A model generated the notes under the pieces. It worked only from the letters and a program-made list of their open reading frames with translations. It did no database searches and was not told the DNA's origin. Both the position numbers and the translations under genes were made by a program. A stretch of DNA of 64,000 bases. Origin: Calycina herbarum (Eukaryota > Ascomycota > Leotiomycetes > Helotiales > Pezizellaceae). Shown here piece after piece: positions 34,968 through 46,452 of the stretch; the first letter of the stretch is position 1, and each line of letters begins with the position of its first letter. Location: assembly GCA_001414485.1 (NCBI GenBank), contig LLEY01000150.1, positions 62,001-126,000 on the forward strand, given 5' to 3'.

Positions 34968-35627
34968 ATGATCGTCCTCCTCCGAGATTACGAAGGTCCA
35001 GAGACAGCCGAAGACCAAAACTGGATCTTCATCCGCTCAACCGACCCCTCAAAAATCACCGCCAGGACCCTCATGCCCCCAGTTACCGAAGTACCAGAAC
35101 AAAACGACTTCGCAAACTTCTCCGCCGAAGATGTAAAAACATTCATGAAAACCAACAAGGGAACTCTCCAGTCCCTAAACATAGACCCCAGCAATTGGAT
35201 CGTCATCGATCAAAAGGGTCTCGAGACTTCGACTTGTTTGCTTACTTCCCGCCACGTCTGGGACCCCCCCGAGTGCGATTCCGAGGATGAAGACCATGGC
35301 CTAGTGGGCGAACCATGTTTACCGATTGAGGGGCAGCCGGGGCCGGGGGATCTGGTAAGTGAGTTGAGGACTATGAGGGTTCCGTTTGAACACGCTGGGG
35401 TGATTGCTGTGAACCTTGAGATAGCAAATATGGATTTTACGGATTTTGTAGACGAGAAGGATAAGAGGGAGGTTGGGGTCTATAGTTGGAAACCATTTGA
35501 TGGCGATGAGGATTTGGATGCAATGCTTGATATCGGAGATCGAAAGGAGGTGTTGGAGAAGCTGGTTGAAGATGGATGGATCGACAATGTTACGAGGAAG
35601 TTGGACACCGGGCTTCCCAAAGAGTAA
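34968..35627 (+). CDS. Uncharacterised protein, DUF6924-like
   Basis: A single exon of 219 residues, acidic. The order of features (I-F-I-R-S-T-D-P near the N terminus, N-W-I-V-I-D-Q-K-G-L-E-T about 75-86, then V-P-F-E-H-A-G-V-I-A-V-N-L-E-I-A-N-M-D-F about 136-155 and G-V-Y-S-W) resembles the fungal DUF6924 family, by recollection of the pattern only. No catalytic motif, signal peptide or membrane segment. The function of this family is not known. The start is the first ATG, 49 bp after the right end of the mariner element, so the native promoter was probably displaced or replaced by the insertion. The ORF itself is intact and shows no RIP-type stops. Confidence 0.6.
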   Translation: MIVLLRDYEGPETAEDQNWIFIRSTDPSKITARTLMPPVTEVPEQNDFANFSAEDVKTFMKTNKGTLQSLNIDPSNWIVIDQKGLETSTCLLTSRHVWDPPECDSEDEDHGLVGEPCLPIEGQPGPGDLVSELRTMRVPFEHAGVIAVNLEIANMDFTDFVDEKDKREVGVYSWKPFDGDEDLDAMLDIGDRKEVLEKLVEDGWIDNVTRKLDTGLPKE

Positions 35628-36062
35628 ATGTTTCAATTGGGTGAATTCAGTGCATTAAATTGAATCAATGTCAATTCTTACTGCATAACTACATTTTAGC
35701 AGAATATTCTGATGTCAGTTCACCTACAGACATTTTGTATGTAAGAGAAACAGGCTTTCTTCTGAGTAAATATAATAACTGATGTTCAAATTCAAGTAAG
35801 ATTATCGTCCAAGAAGCTTTAGAACAATTAAAAGGGACAGTTCATTAATCATCCAGAGTATTTTTAAAGGTTTTTTATATTTTCTTCCAATGCAGTCGAT
35901 ACCAAGGACTCATACCGAGTATGCATTTAATAGTCCTGAACTCTTCGAGTAATATTATTTAATCGATCTACAAACTTCATAATTCACTCTCATGACTACC
36001 GAATTACACAAATCGCAATGATACATTATTTTTTACCAAGGCCGTTTCAATCATAAACCCCC
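35628..36062. other. Intergenic, convergent 3' regions, AT-rich
   Basis: 435 bases between convergent genes. Only 3' flanks. Nothing else seen. Confidence 0.6.
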
Positions 36063-37741
36063 TCAAATATCATGACCGCAAGACCCACTATGTCCTTCCT
36101 GTCCCTCCTCCGCAACAGTCCACTCAACCCCTCTAACTTCCATCTCCCCAACCTTCTCACTTCTCGACTCCGCAGCAGCTTTAGGAAGAAGCTCGACACC
36201 ATCAATCGCCAAATTAGCTAAAACATGAGCCGCAGTTTTAGCATTAATAGTAATCACCGTAGCATTAGGATTTGCATATGTATCACACGCTTGATGATAA
36301 CACGGATCCTGTGCTTCACCGGTTCCTGTGTGTAAACCGCCAATTGGCTTCTTCAGAACTTCCATGAAACTAACGTAATCACTTCCACCGGTGAACACAG
36401 CTGGTGTGACGTTTAATCCTTTGCTGGTTAGGTCGTCGACGAAGAGTTTTTCGATTACATCGCTTCCGGCAGGTCCTGCTAATCCGTGGGTCGATCCGTC
36501 GCCATCGAAAACCCCGAAGTATCCTTTGGAGACCATATCAAAGTTTAGGTATGCGAGGAGGTTGGTTACGTTGGCGGAATCGAGTTGGGAAGTGTAGTAT
36601 CTTGATCCAACCAGACCATTTTCTTCAGCAGCCCACCACGCAGCGCGTACTTTGACATTGGTTTGGTAGGAGTTGATGGCTGTGAACAGTTCTAGGATCA
36701 GACTGGTTCCGCTACCGTCATCATTTATCCCAGGACCAGCTTGAACCTATAATTATCAGTATCTCGGATTTTAGATTTTAGCCTTGAGGTGGTTATTCTT
36801 ACACCATCCAGATGAGCACCAAGCTAAATAAGTCAGTAAGCCGCTTTGTGTGTTTGGGGAAGGTTCTCGTACCATAACAACATTATTTGGATCTCCGCCC
36901 TTAGTCTCTGCAATGACATTTGTCGTGATCTTGGTTTCAATGGTTTGAGTCTGTTGGAAAAATGCTGTGATTTCCTCGGCAGCCGAAAGTCTCTCAACAA
37001 GCGCAAGCCCATCAACACGATCAATGAATCCACCCGGAACAAGGGTTGCGGGATCGGGAGCTGACAAAGTTCCACCAGTAACATGGGCATTCACGTTGTT
37101 ATAGATGATAACTGCTACGGCGCCAGCTGCAGCGGCTGGTCTTATCCGACCTGCAAGAGTCCCTCCCGTTGGACAAGTACCTCGTTCAACAAGTACAATC
37201 TTGCCTGTGACATTCAAACCAGCGTATCCTTCAACGGTGCAACCCACAGCACCAGTAGGTCCATGAACAAGCGGCAAAGTCAATCCTTCCGCACTAGTAG
37301 ATGGCGAGTATGTCAATCCAAAGACATAGTAGCTCACACTATCAACTACAAAAGAGATTGAGGTGACCTGGGTAAAAAGACCTGGGACATCTTGAAGGTA
37401 GAATGTCGATGTCTCCGACAATTTCTCGAGGCGCTTAGCGATGAAATCGACAGACGCGGCATAACCTGGGAAACCAAATGCCCGGTTACCACCATTCGCT
37501 AGAGCAATTTTCTCTAGGTTCTTGAGATTTTTCATCAGCCTGATATCGTTAGCAGCTAATTGAGTATACTTGTTGAGTATACGCACGCCTTTTCGGTGAT
37601 GTCGTTCTGCAGATTCCTAGAAGTGACAAATTTGGGCCCCGAACGCGGTTCATTGTATGAAGGAACCGGACCGGAAGGCGTTGCAATTGCCAAGGCAGAC
37701 AGACATGCTGCGCCCAAGGAAAATGATTGAAGGAGCTTCAT
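36063..37741 (-). CDS. Secreted M28 aminopeptidase with PA domain (Lap2-like)
   Basis: Four exons on the minus strand (37741-37587, 37539-36873, 36823-36803, 36746-36063) give 508 residues. Intron 1 is 47 bp with a CTAAC branch site. Exon 3 is only 21 bp. A signal peptide of about 20 residues (M-K-L-L-Q-S-F-S-L-G-A-A) is followed by a PA domain (about 130-215), inserted in the M28 peptidase as in fungal leucine aminopeptidase 2. Zinc ligands and catalytic residues are visible: A-H-L-D-G (His278), I-N-D-D-G-S-G (Asp290), A-A-E-E-N-G-L (Glu322/323), L-N-F-D-M-V (Asp351) and Y-H-Q-A-C-D near the end. It removes N-terminal residues from peptides outside the cell. A GATA-site dyad lies 86 bp upstream, which suits nitrogen control. 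Confidence 0.92.
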
Positions 37742-39577
37742 CTTGATAGTAGAAGAGCGTGCGAAATAGTAGACGTTTTTGGGAAGCTGTGGTTAAATAT
37801 GAAAAAAGTTCATGAGGGGCAAATACTCGCGATAGGGCAGCTTATCGCGAATATGATGTATTGAATGCCAAATTTCTTGTGACCTTCTGGAAGAGTATTA
37901 ATGATGCGGGGTTGAGCACAATCAAGAAGGAGAGAATACCCAGAACTGAATTAAATTACCTTGGCGTCTTGTGGCCAAGCTTGCTTGGCTCGTAAAAAAA
38001 AACTTCCTCGCGCAGGCTCGCTCCCATCTATGAAGAATGTGAGGCCAAGTATTGGAAATAGGATGAAAGGAGTGTGTATTGGGAATAGAAAGCTGTTGAT
38101 TTGTAGCAGATGCCATTGATAAGTTTGGTAACAGTGCGATCCATCGAAATCGACTCGTCATCAATTGTTTGTTGGGAATTGAAAGCATATAATAACCACT
38201 GATTTCATAAGAATTCCGGCAATCTGGATATGCTCTTCGTTCTTCAATATATATCCTTGCGCTTGCGTGATCAGGTGGGGAAGGTGGGGTTTATCTAACG
38301 GTTACTAGTTCAAATGTTAGGAGGACACTGAGGGCTGAAGTTAAATCGTTTCTGAAAGAAAACAAAATTCTTGGTTTTTGGGATTTCCAATGGGATGATA
38401 TACAAGAGCGCCCGTTATCGTTCGTCGCATAGCTGTTGAATTAACATCAATATGCAAGACGGTTTGGGTAATTGAATTAGAGCAAAAAGCTTCAGACGGT
38501 TGTGATTAATTCCTCCCCATTTAGCAGCCATTTGTATTCTGGGGGTGATCTACCACTTGGTAGGATCTCTCAATCACTCCTCTACGCACTTGCAGGGTGG
38601 AAAGGGGATTTTTTTGGTTGGCTACTTCTAGAAAGTCCTCATGGCTTTCATGTCAGATGTGTGGAGTATGTGTTTTCGGAAGGCTTATCGGCGAATCCAT
38701 AACACAGGTTGCTCAATCCCCCTCGGTGATTGGGAAGGACTCCAAACAAAATCCGATGCCAGCTTTGACGATGTTGTTTTCCTGAGCATGCGCATGCGCG
38801 AAGCCACCAGGTCCACGTCTGGTGTTTGTGACTTCCACCAATGTTATTGACAACATTGTTGGGGGTTCTCTTCCGTTATCGAATACGTTCCTTCGAACTC
38901 GTGAGGGCAATGGTGTGGTCCATTTGACTCTGGGAAGTTGGACTCGGATTCTTCGTGCCATTTCCATCCATTATCTTCCGCATACACAGCCTCTTCGTGT
39001 ATTCTGAGCCCCCGGTCTTGTTCATTGCCCCAGCCGAGCTGAAAGAGCTATCGGCTGCTTCTGTCGAGTTCGCATATCATGGGGAAGCCTGAAGCAAAGC
39101 ATGGTGGTTAGCCGTCATTCTGTGCCATAATAAGGGGAGGAAACGCGTCTCAATCTACTGCCTTTTTGTCGCGCCTTCAAGTCCACGTTTGCGGCGCAAT
39201 GGATCGCATTATTTCTGCCGAAACGAAGTGTCGTCGAAGTGGTAGGGCGATGTGGTGATTTTGTTGTTACAGTCAGTATGCTGCCGGGGGCTGACATCAA
39301 CCCCGAGCGCTGTGTTCTCCTCCAACCCAACACCATCTTCCTCCAATATCTGCGAACGCATTCCCCTCTGCTGCCCAAATGGGCGGAGAAACGAGTCCAA
39401 CGGCCTCTCTGTTGCTTCACGATTTGGTTTGTTTGCTTTTGTTTTTCGGGTTTCTTGAATTTGGAATTATTAGATTACTACAGCTACATCGTCGAATCCA
39501 CCATCAAGTGAGAGGCCAGCCTCTAGAAGTACATTGTTTGAGAGATTCAACGAAATTTGCTCCAAGTCTCTTCCACT
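37742..39577. other. Intergenic, about 1.8 kb
   Basis: Contains the aminopeptidase promoter (right of 37742) and otherwise no supported gene. Around 38760-39020 a minus-strand frame reads without a stop for about 60 codons but has no start, no domain and no splice context, so I do not call it. Confidence 0.45.
37827..37850. promoter_or_regulatory. GATA-site dyad in the aminopeptidase promoter
   Basis: TCGCGATA and TATCGCGA form a perfect 8-bp inverted repeat with an 8-base spacer. CGATAG (37830-37835) and GATAAG (minus, 37846-37841) each match HGATAR, the AreA/Nit2 site. The dyad is 86 bp upstream of the ATG at 37741. Paired GATA sites are known binding targets for nitrogen regulators. Activity here is inferred. 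Confidence 0.45.
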
Positions 39578-40805
39578 TCAAGCCTTATGCAGAATATGTT
39601 CCTCGCTCCCACTCCGTTCTGGTGTCATCTTGGCTAGCTCAACATCATTCGCGGTTGTGGATGTGGTGACCCATTCCTTCTTTCCTGTATGCCCAGAGGA
39701 GGATATTTCTTCGCCAGGAATATGCGTCCTATCTTTCATCGGGAAGAGTGGTGACAGTAATACTCTGAATGGAGCTCGACACATTGGGAGACAAGCGCAA
39801 ATGATGCCGATGTTCGATTCGATTATCGTCCACATTGAAGATGCGATATCGTCTGATGGTATCAGTCAGTGTGTATTCCATGGAGTTTGGAGGACGTACA
39901 TGTAATATCTGGGCTGGTGGTAGAAAAACTGAGGGTCGTCATTCGAAATACGCTCGTAATCACAACGCTGATATAAATTAGTTTCCGGTACCCGGGGTGT
40001 TTGGCACGACTTACAATCCCCCCAGTGCGAAGACAAGAGCCAGAGCTACTCTGTGCGGTGTTGCCAACTTCAGAGAATATATCACGGGCATTGGCAGCGC
40101 GAGTATGAGAATATCGGTCGCGATGGAGAATCCTGCATTGGCAAACCAATTTTTTGTGATATTGATACACGTCCCTTTTACTGATTTATCCCATGCTCGC
40201 GGAATTGCTAATGTTGTCAGTCCTCACAATACTGGGTTCCAAATTGTTCAATCAACGTACGATGACACTGCCAGATCGCAGCTGCAGTTGAAGCAATACC
40301 ATAGCTAGATACGATTCCGAGGAGTATCCAACAGAGAATATGGAAGGGTTTCTGAACAAAAATTCGGAGATACAGTAACAAGATAGACGCTTTGGTGAGG
40401 TTGATATTGAGTTTGTAGAATGCTTGTGCTACGTAGAACAGCTCGAGGAGGTTAGCTTGCTTGGAGCACCAGGCTTGACGTCGGACAGTACCTTGAGTGC
40501 CATCTTCTTATTCTTGGGGGTAAGAGTTGTTATGTGCTTTCCAAATCCATAATCGCATGCTAACCATTGTTAGACAAGCACTTCCTGTGCATACATGGGG
40601 GCTTACAAGCCAGCATAAGGACGGAAACTAATATGCCAAAGGTTAAGGATCCCAGAATCGTCCAGTCGTCAATCCCCATGTTGTTGACTGCACCACGAGT
40701 TCGACCCCATATCCGAAGAGCAACGATCAAAGGGCATAAAACCGAGAACACAACTGCCGGAACTTGCACCTGGAGAGCATTGCTTTCATATGATGACAAT
40801 GTCAT
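39578..40805 (-). CDS. PTH11-type seven-transmembrane receptor-like protein
   Basis: Six exons (40805-40607, 40559-40492, 40441-40261, 40207-40015, 39967-39900, 39852-39578) encode 327 residues. All five introns are 47-53 bp, and intron 2 has a CTAAC branch site. Seven hydrophobic segments are visible: V-F-S-V-L-C-P-L-I-V-A, L-G-S-L-T-F-G-I-L-V-S, L-F-Y-V-A-Q...S-I-L-L-L-Y-L-R-I-F, C-W-I-L-L-G-I-V, N-W-F-A-N-A-G-F...L-I-L-A-L-P-M-P-V, A-L-A-L-V-F-A-L-G-G-F, and E-S-N-I-G-I-I-C-A-C-L-P. The L-P-M-P-V-I and A-C-L-P motifs are typical of the fungal rhodopsin-domain family (PTH11-like). No CFEM domain is seen at the N terminus. Ligand unknown. The open frame extends upstream to 41084, but the hydrophobic start fits ATG 40805. 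Confidence 0.8.
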
Positions 40806-41824
40806 TTTTGCGACTTGAAAGTTTCTTGTGCTCTTGGAAATTGGATGAGGGGCTTCTAAGTATCTATAACCGATATCTTTACCAAGGTGCAGACAAGGTG
40901 AATTGTTTCTGTGATACACCCGATCGGCTCTTCGCTTGAGATATTTTTCTCTTCGATCAATATCAAGCACCAATCGCAACCCGAGTACATTTTCTTCATG
41001 AAGTGTCTTTCCGTGCAGGCGCATACCTGCAATGTTTGCTTGACCACTCTGTGTAAGGGGGTCTGTGGTATGACCAAGGATCACAAGATCTTCGCTATTC
41101 CAATAGTTCCCACAGTAAGGAGAGCCGGAGGTCTACAAAGGATGTCTTGCACTTTCAATAACCGTTGCAGGGCTGTCATTTATGCGACACGAATAACGCC
41201 AATCAGTTTTGTGGCTTTTTCTACAGCGTCTATCGGTAACATTTTCGGGTCGCGGATGATTTGTGTATCCTGAATTGGCTTGACTGATGCAAGGTCGCGA
41301 TTTTGTTCTAGTATCCACCTATCAAATTCCCTCATTTTTTACTTTCGAAATATCCTAGTCATCTGGACAAAGCCACCGGAGATCTTGGACGGGGATTCTC
41401 TCCTTTCTTTTCTTGTCGATTTTTGAGGTCAAAAGAAATTTCCGATAGGTTCGGTAGTGAACGTGGAGACTTCCTCAACTTCCTCGATACTCCTCCTTCA
41501 GGAAATCACCATCGGCTTTCCCCTCAGAAGGCCGACAGGAAATATGGTGGCAGAAGAATTTTCTTTTTGCTCGAAAAATTAGTGAATTTCCAACGATGGG
41601 TTTCACTAATTGCCGGCCAACCACATACGCCAATGGCAAGCCGCCATCGTCTTCCTCCAAAGCCCACTCACGGCCCTCCGATATCTGGCGACCCACGTAT
41701 GAATTGGCGCTAGTACGGTCCTATGTATCCTCTGAAATTCTCTACATAATCGCCCCATTTCTATCTTTATCCATTTCCCACGTTGTGAACCTGAGCATCC
41801 TTTCGCGACAAGAAAGTAAGAATT
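40806..41824. promoter_or_regulatory. Divergent promoter region, receptor and transporter
   Basis: About 1 kb separates the divergent start codons of the 7TM gene and the MFS gene, so the two share an upstream region. A HGATAR match (minus, 41766-41761) lies near the transporter. No gene is supported inside. Co-regulation is possible but unproven. Confidence 0.4.
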
Positions 41825-43650
41825 ATGGCGCTAACCGGTATCGAAATGAACTCTACTGACATGGAGACCGAGAAGATACCCACCCACTCTGTCGAAGAGG
41901 AACCCATCGTTTTCAAAGACGATAATGTCAATGCAGAACTCTCCGTCGCTGAAAAACAACTCATATCAAAACTTGATTTGAGAGTCGCACCGGTTCTATT
42001 CTTCTTGTACATGCTCTCCTTCCTCGATCGCATCAATATTGGAAACGCAAAGATCCAAGGCCTCCAGAAGGAGTTGAAACTTACTGGCTCGCAATACAAT
42101 GTCGCTTTGCTCATTTTCTTCATCCCATATATCTTGCTTGAAGTGAGTGTAGCAGTCTTTCACTAATTGTTCCAGCTAATTCCTTCAAGGTTCCCTCAAA
42201 CATTGCACTAAAGAAGTTCAGACCGAGTACTTGGTTATCTGGTCTTGCCTTCTGTTGGGGTATGTCATCTTCATGAATATTTTCCGCCGCCCAAGGCTTT
42301 GCTAATATATTCTCAGGTGTTGCCGCAATGTGCCAAGGATTTGTAACAAATTATGCTGGTTTGGTTGTCTGTCGATTCTTCCTTGGGATCTTCGAAGCTG
42401 GTACCTTCCCAGGTATTACCCTCTTTTTTCTCCTACGTTCATCTCGATATTGACTTTTGGCAGGTTGCGTGTATCTGATGAGCTTCTATTACAAACGTAT
42501 GGAGTTGCAAAAGAGGTTTAACTTCTTTTTCTGCTCTGGGTTCGTTGCAGGAGCCTTCTCTGGTCTGTTGGCTTTCGCGTTGGTAAAAATGGATGGGCTT
42601 GGAGGTTATTCTGGTTGGAGATGGTACAGTGACAAATCCTCCATAAGAATCTGCTAACTTGAATCCTAGGATTTTTGTCATCGAAGGCCTTGCTACCATT
42701 GTATATTCAATCATTGCTAAATTGTTGATTGTCGACTGGCCAGAAGATACGAAATTCTTGACTCCGGAAGAAAAGCACTTGTTGGCTCGCCGTCTCAATG
42801 AAGACAAGGGAAATGAATTTGCGAAAATGAATCGACTAGACAAGCCAACTTTCTTCCGCATCTTGAAAGATTGGAAAATCTGGGCTGGGTTAGCTTTTGC
42901 CACTTGCTAATATTCGTTTACTGACAATGGCAGTTTACTGATGTACCTCGGAATTTCCACCTCTGGATTCTCGGTCTCCTTCTTTCTTCCCACGATCATC
43001 AACGGTTTCGGCTACAACCCAGGCCAAGCACAACTCCACACAATTCCCGTCTATGCCGTCTGCGCCGTCGTAACCCTCTCCGTAGCCTGGCTCTCAGACC
43101 GCTTAAGGTAAACTCCATCTGCTCGCCTCTTCTCATTTTTTTTCTCACACTAACATCTTCCAGGCATCGTTATACCTTCACAATGATAGGCATCCTCCTC
43201 GCCAGCATCGGCTACATCCTCCTCCTTTCACAGGGTCGCCCGCGCACACCTCACCACCTCACAAACCCAATAAAATACATGGCAACATTCTTCATCGCAA
43301 CCGGAACGTACATCACTCAACCCCTCGTCATCGTCTGGTTAACCAATAATCTCGGCGGACATTACAAACGCGCTTTTGGCACTGCGATGCAAATCGGTCT
43401 TGGAAATATATCTGGTGTTATTGGGAGTTTTATTTTTATTCAAACTGAAGGGCCGGTGTTTAAGACGGGATATGGGACTGCTTTGGGGATGATTTGGGTT
43501 TGTGGGTTGGCTTGCACGGCGATGTATTTTGGTGTTATCGCTGAGAACAAGAAGCGCGATAGGGGTGAGAGAAATGATAGATTAAGGCTGGGGGAGAGGG
43601 AAGTGGAGAATTTGGGGGATGATCATCCGGGGTTTAGGTTCTCGGGATAG
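41825..43650 (+). CDS. MFS transporter, anion:cation symporter family (Dal5-like)
   Basis: Seven exons (41825-42142, 42190-42259, 42317-42412, 42464-42623, 42670-42888, 42934-43107, 43164-43650) encode 507 residues. All six introns are 45-57 bp. The N-terminal tail is acidic. The first membrane helix ends with F-L-D-R-I-N-I-G-N-A-K, the signature of the allantoate/organic-acid permease group. About twelve hydrophobic helices follow, with a central charged loop (P-E-E-K-H-L-L-A-R-R-L-N-E-D). The C terminus is charged and cytosolic. Members of this group carry allantoate, nicotinate, pantothenate, tartrate-type acids or other anions into the cell at the plasma membrane. The substrate cannot be told from sequence. 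It is divergent from the 7TM receptor. Confidence 0.9.
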
Positions 43651-44654
43651 AGATAGGGCCATTTCTCGTGGTGGTCCGGGGTTGGTTTGTCTGAGACCTC
43701 TGGGGAGTTCTTTTTTTACCTGGTCAGTTGATCGGCATCGTACTCGGTATCCATAATTCGTAATCAGTTAATGAAATTCGAACGCAATAAATCGCTCGTT
43801 GAGTTCCCCTTGCTTCGTCGGTTGTGCTGAAAGATACGAGGATATGGGCTTCTCTCTCGATTATCATGTGGAAGTAAGGGGGACTTAGGGCTGAGGCGAG
43901 ACACACTTCTCAGTCAACGATAAGGCTCAGCTGAGAACTCAATTCATACAATAGATCCCCCGAGTTCTTATCTGAGATCCCGACTCAAACAAGATTTCTT
44001 TCTGTTACTGTATTGCTAACATATGAAACATAGCCACCCCACTCATTTTGGTGATTAATGTCCCGTGGTGAAATGTGTATATGTGCTGGCAATTGTTTGA
44101 CGATTTTACGAGATCAAATAACCAGGTTCTGGTAGCATGAGTATACTGCGGCATTTGATAATGAACCGATTATCTGATCGTCTGAAGTATTTTCAAACAT
44201 CACTATTCTCCGGAGTATCTAGAACAAGCATTTACTATGAATATCTTCTAAATGTAACGAGAAACCCTGTTTATCATAAATTCCTCGGAAGAAGCAATTT
44301 CGATAAATCATTCGGTAATTAATTTGATAAAACTCTCATTACGAAGTCTATACTACTCCAGTAAATCACCCAGAGTCGAAGTTGTTGATACATGTGACTA
44401 ACCCCATCACATAACCGAGACCGCTTCGGTGAAGTCTTTTATTAAGAAACCAGAGATTTGCAGATTCTGAGACTATCTCTGGGCGGCGCTTGTCTTGAGA
44501 ATTATTGAGAGCTGTGGAAGTACATTGGTGGTAGAATCGCTCACGAGTTAGGGCCAAAATTGGAGTCCCAAGCAATTGTTTCAAGAATCGTAGATTCAAT
44601 ACCGACAAACTATTTACAACACCATACTCCAAAAATCTTCCCAAAGTCCCCAAT
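43651..44654. other. Intergenic, convergent 3' regions
   Basis: About 1 kb, AT-rich in part. Short frames only. Nothing supported. Confidence 0.5.
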
Positions 44655-45385
44655 CTAACATCTCTCCCATGCCAACGCACCCCAAGGAACAAAATTATCA
44701 TTCGGTCTTCCCCCAGCATCCCCATAAAGTTCCATCGATCCAACCGCCGAACTGCCACCCGAAAGAGCCACACGATGGTTGACAACCAAGATCCCACCTC
44801 CACAGGGAGAATGAGGATATGCTGGTCCAGGAGCAGGATCGGATACTGTGGTGTCCCCGCTTCTTGGGCCCGTGTAGTCATATCTCACAGTTGCCTATAT
44901 ACTTATCAGCCCGGCCCACCTAAAATCCACAATAAAGAAGGAGGTAGAGGAATACTAACCGAATCACCTCCAGCAACATAATAAGTAGAAACATAACTCC
45001 CCGTCGCGCCACCTCCCAAATCGACCCTCGTCTTCATATTCGTGCTATCATCGTTCTTCCCCCTAACCGTGAATCTCCAACCAGAATTCGTCGCAATCGA
45101 AAGTTGTACTTCACAGTTCTCTGTTTTCTGATCTTGGGATACATTGGGTCCGATGCGTGCCGAGATTCCAGGGAAAAACCACCGGTTTGTGTTGATTGCA
45201 GGGTCGTATTCTTTTGAGGCACTCCCTTGGGGACAGCCTGATCCGGAGTAGCCCATAGAGACTAGGCGGGCGTTGGCTTCGGCGGGTGCATTTGAGATTC
45301 CTTGTACGGCTTCTGTGGGGGCGGATTCGGTGAGGGAGAGGTTGAGGAACAGAAGGGCGAGGGACGGAAGAGTTGTGAGGTACAT
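44655..45385 (-). CDS. Secreted DUF4360 protein
   Basis: Two exons (45385-44960 and 44894-44655; 65-bp intron, GTTAGT donor, TATAG acceptor) give 221 residues. A strong signal peptide (M-Y-L-T-T-L-P-S-L-A-L-L-F-L-N-L-S-L-T-E) is followed by the DUF4360 pattern: G-S-G-C-P-Q-G-S at the start of the domain, Phe/Ile-rich strands, E-N-C-E-V-Q-L-S and S-G-W-R-F-T-V, then a C-terminal P-C-G-G-G region. DUF4360 proteins are small secreted beta-rich proteins of fungi and bacteria whose function is unknown. Family assignment is from the motif order. The overlapping 171-codon frame is a shadow of exon 2. Confidence 0.8.
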
Positions 45386-46452
45386 TTTGGATGCGATAGA
45401 AGTTGTATTAGAATATGTGTCCTACAAAAATATGTGAAGCGTCTTTTTTGGGATTGAAATGGTATGTGTGTAACTTGTGAACCGAGTATGTTTCAAAAGG
45501 AGTTATTAGTAGGGATGAAGAACAGAAAAACAACAGGTGGGCTTCAACCTAACTTTATATAAACCTCTCCATCCCCAACAGAGATATTACCAACATCCAG
45601 ATTTAAAAAAATCAATACACCTAAATCACGCCAAGTAACTTACGGCGACATCGGGTCATGCATACTCGCCACATTAATTCGGTTGTTGGCTAATAGCCGC
45701 GACAAATTGGCTGTATCCATTCCTCATAAAATCACGCGAATTTGATTGCTTCCCAAACGAAATAGATTGTACCGCATCGTTTGGGAAGATCAAACCTCGT
45801 ATTACATATTAGATCGACGCCAGGCAGCAGTATTCATGTTTTCTAGGTGGCAACACTGGGAAATATCCATTGTACTGTTTTGGGTTTGAAAATTGAATGA
45901 TGCTAATTTATGAATGTTGCTACCTGCGGTTAAGTGAGAGAAATAATTAGGGGTAAATAGTGGGATGTGAGTATCGTGCGATGAAGGTTATTTTAATATG
46001 ATGAGAATGAAAATCCGGGGTTATGGAGATGCGACTTGGTCTATTTTGAGAGTCTTCGGTGTACGTGGTTAACTTAAGCTTCGGCTTAATATTTTGTTAC
46101 TGTTGCTTAAATTCCCAAGACTTCAAGGCAACTCTTGTACGAATATATTGAGACCGTAACGTTACTGACGTTAAAATCAAAAGGGAGAAGGCAACAGAAA
46201 ATTTGTAATAAAAACAGATCAAACGCCATGGCGACACAGTAAGAGGCTATTCCATGGTTGAGCATACATCGGAAAAATATTGAATAACATTATTTGAAGT
46301 AGTTTAGGATAATTGAATTAAGACCAATCAGTCCTAATTCGATTTTCCTAGGTATATTCAAACGATATTGTTCAGATCCGCGAAAAAGGTAGATTGAAGT
46401 ACGATAGCGTTAAGAATTCAATGGCCGCTAGTTATCAGAAGCTCTAGTACAA
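45386..46452. other. Intergenic, AT-rich
   Basis: About 1.07 kb upstream of DUF4360 and downstream of the SET gene. No frame or repeat that I can support. Confidence 0.5.

Noticed and set aside
38760..39020. Minus-strand stretch with a long stop-free frame and plausible codons
   Set aside because: No start, acceptor, donor or recognisable domain; ends are not explained.
44366..44881. 171-codon minus-strand frame
   Set aside because: It is a shadow of the second exon of the DUF4360 gene.
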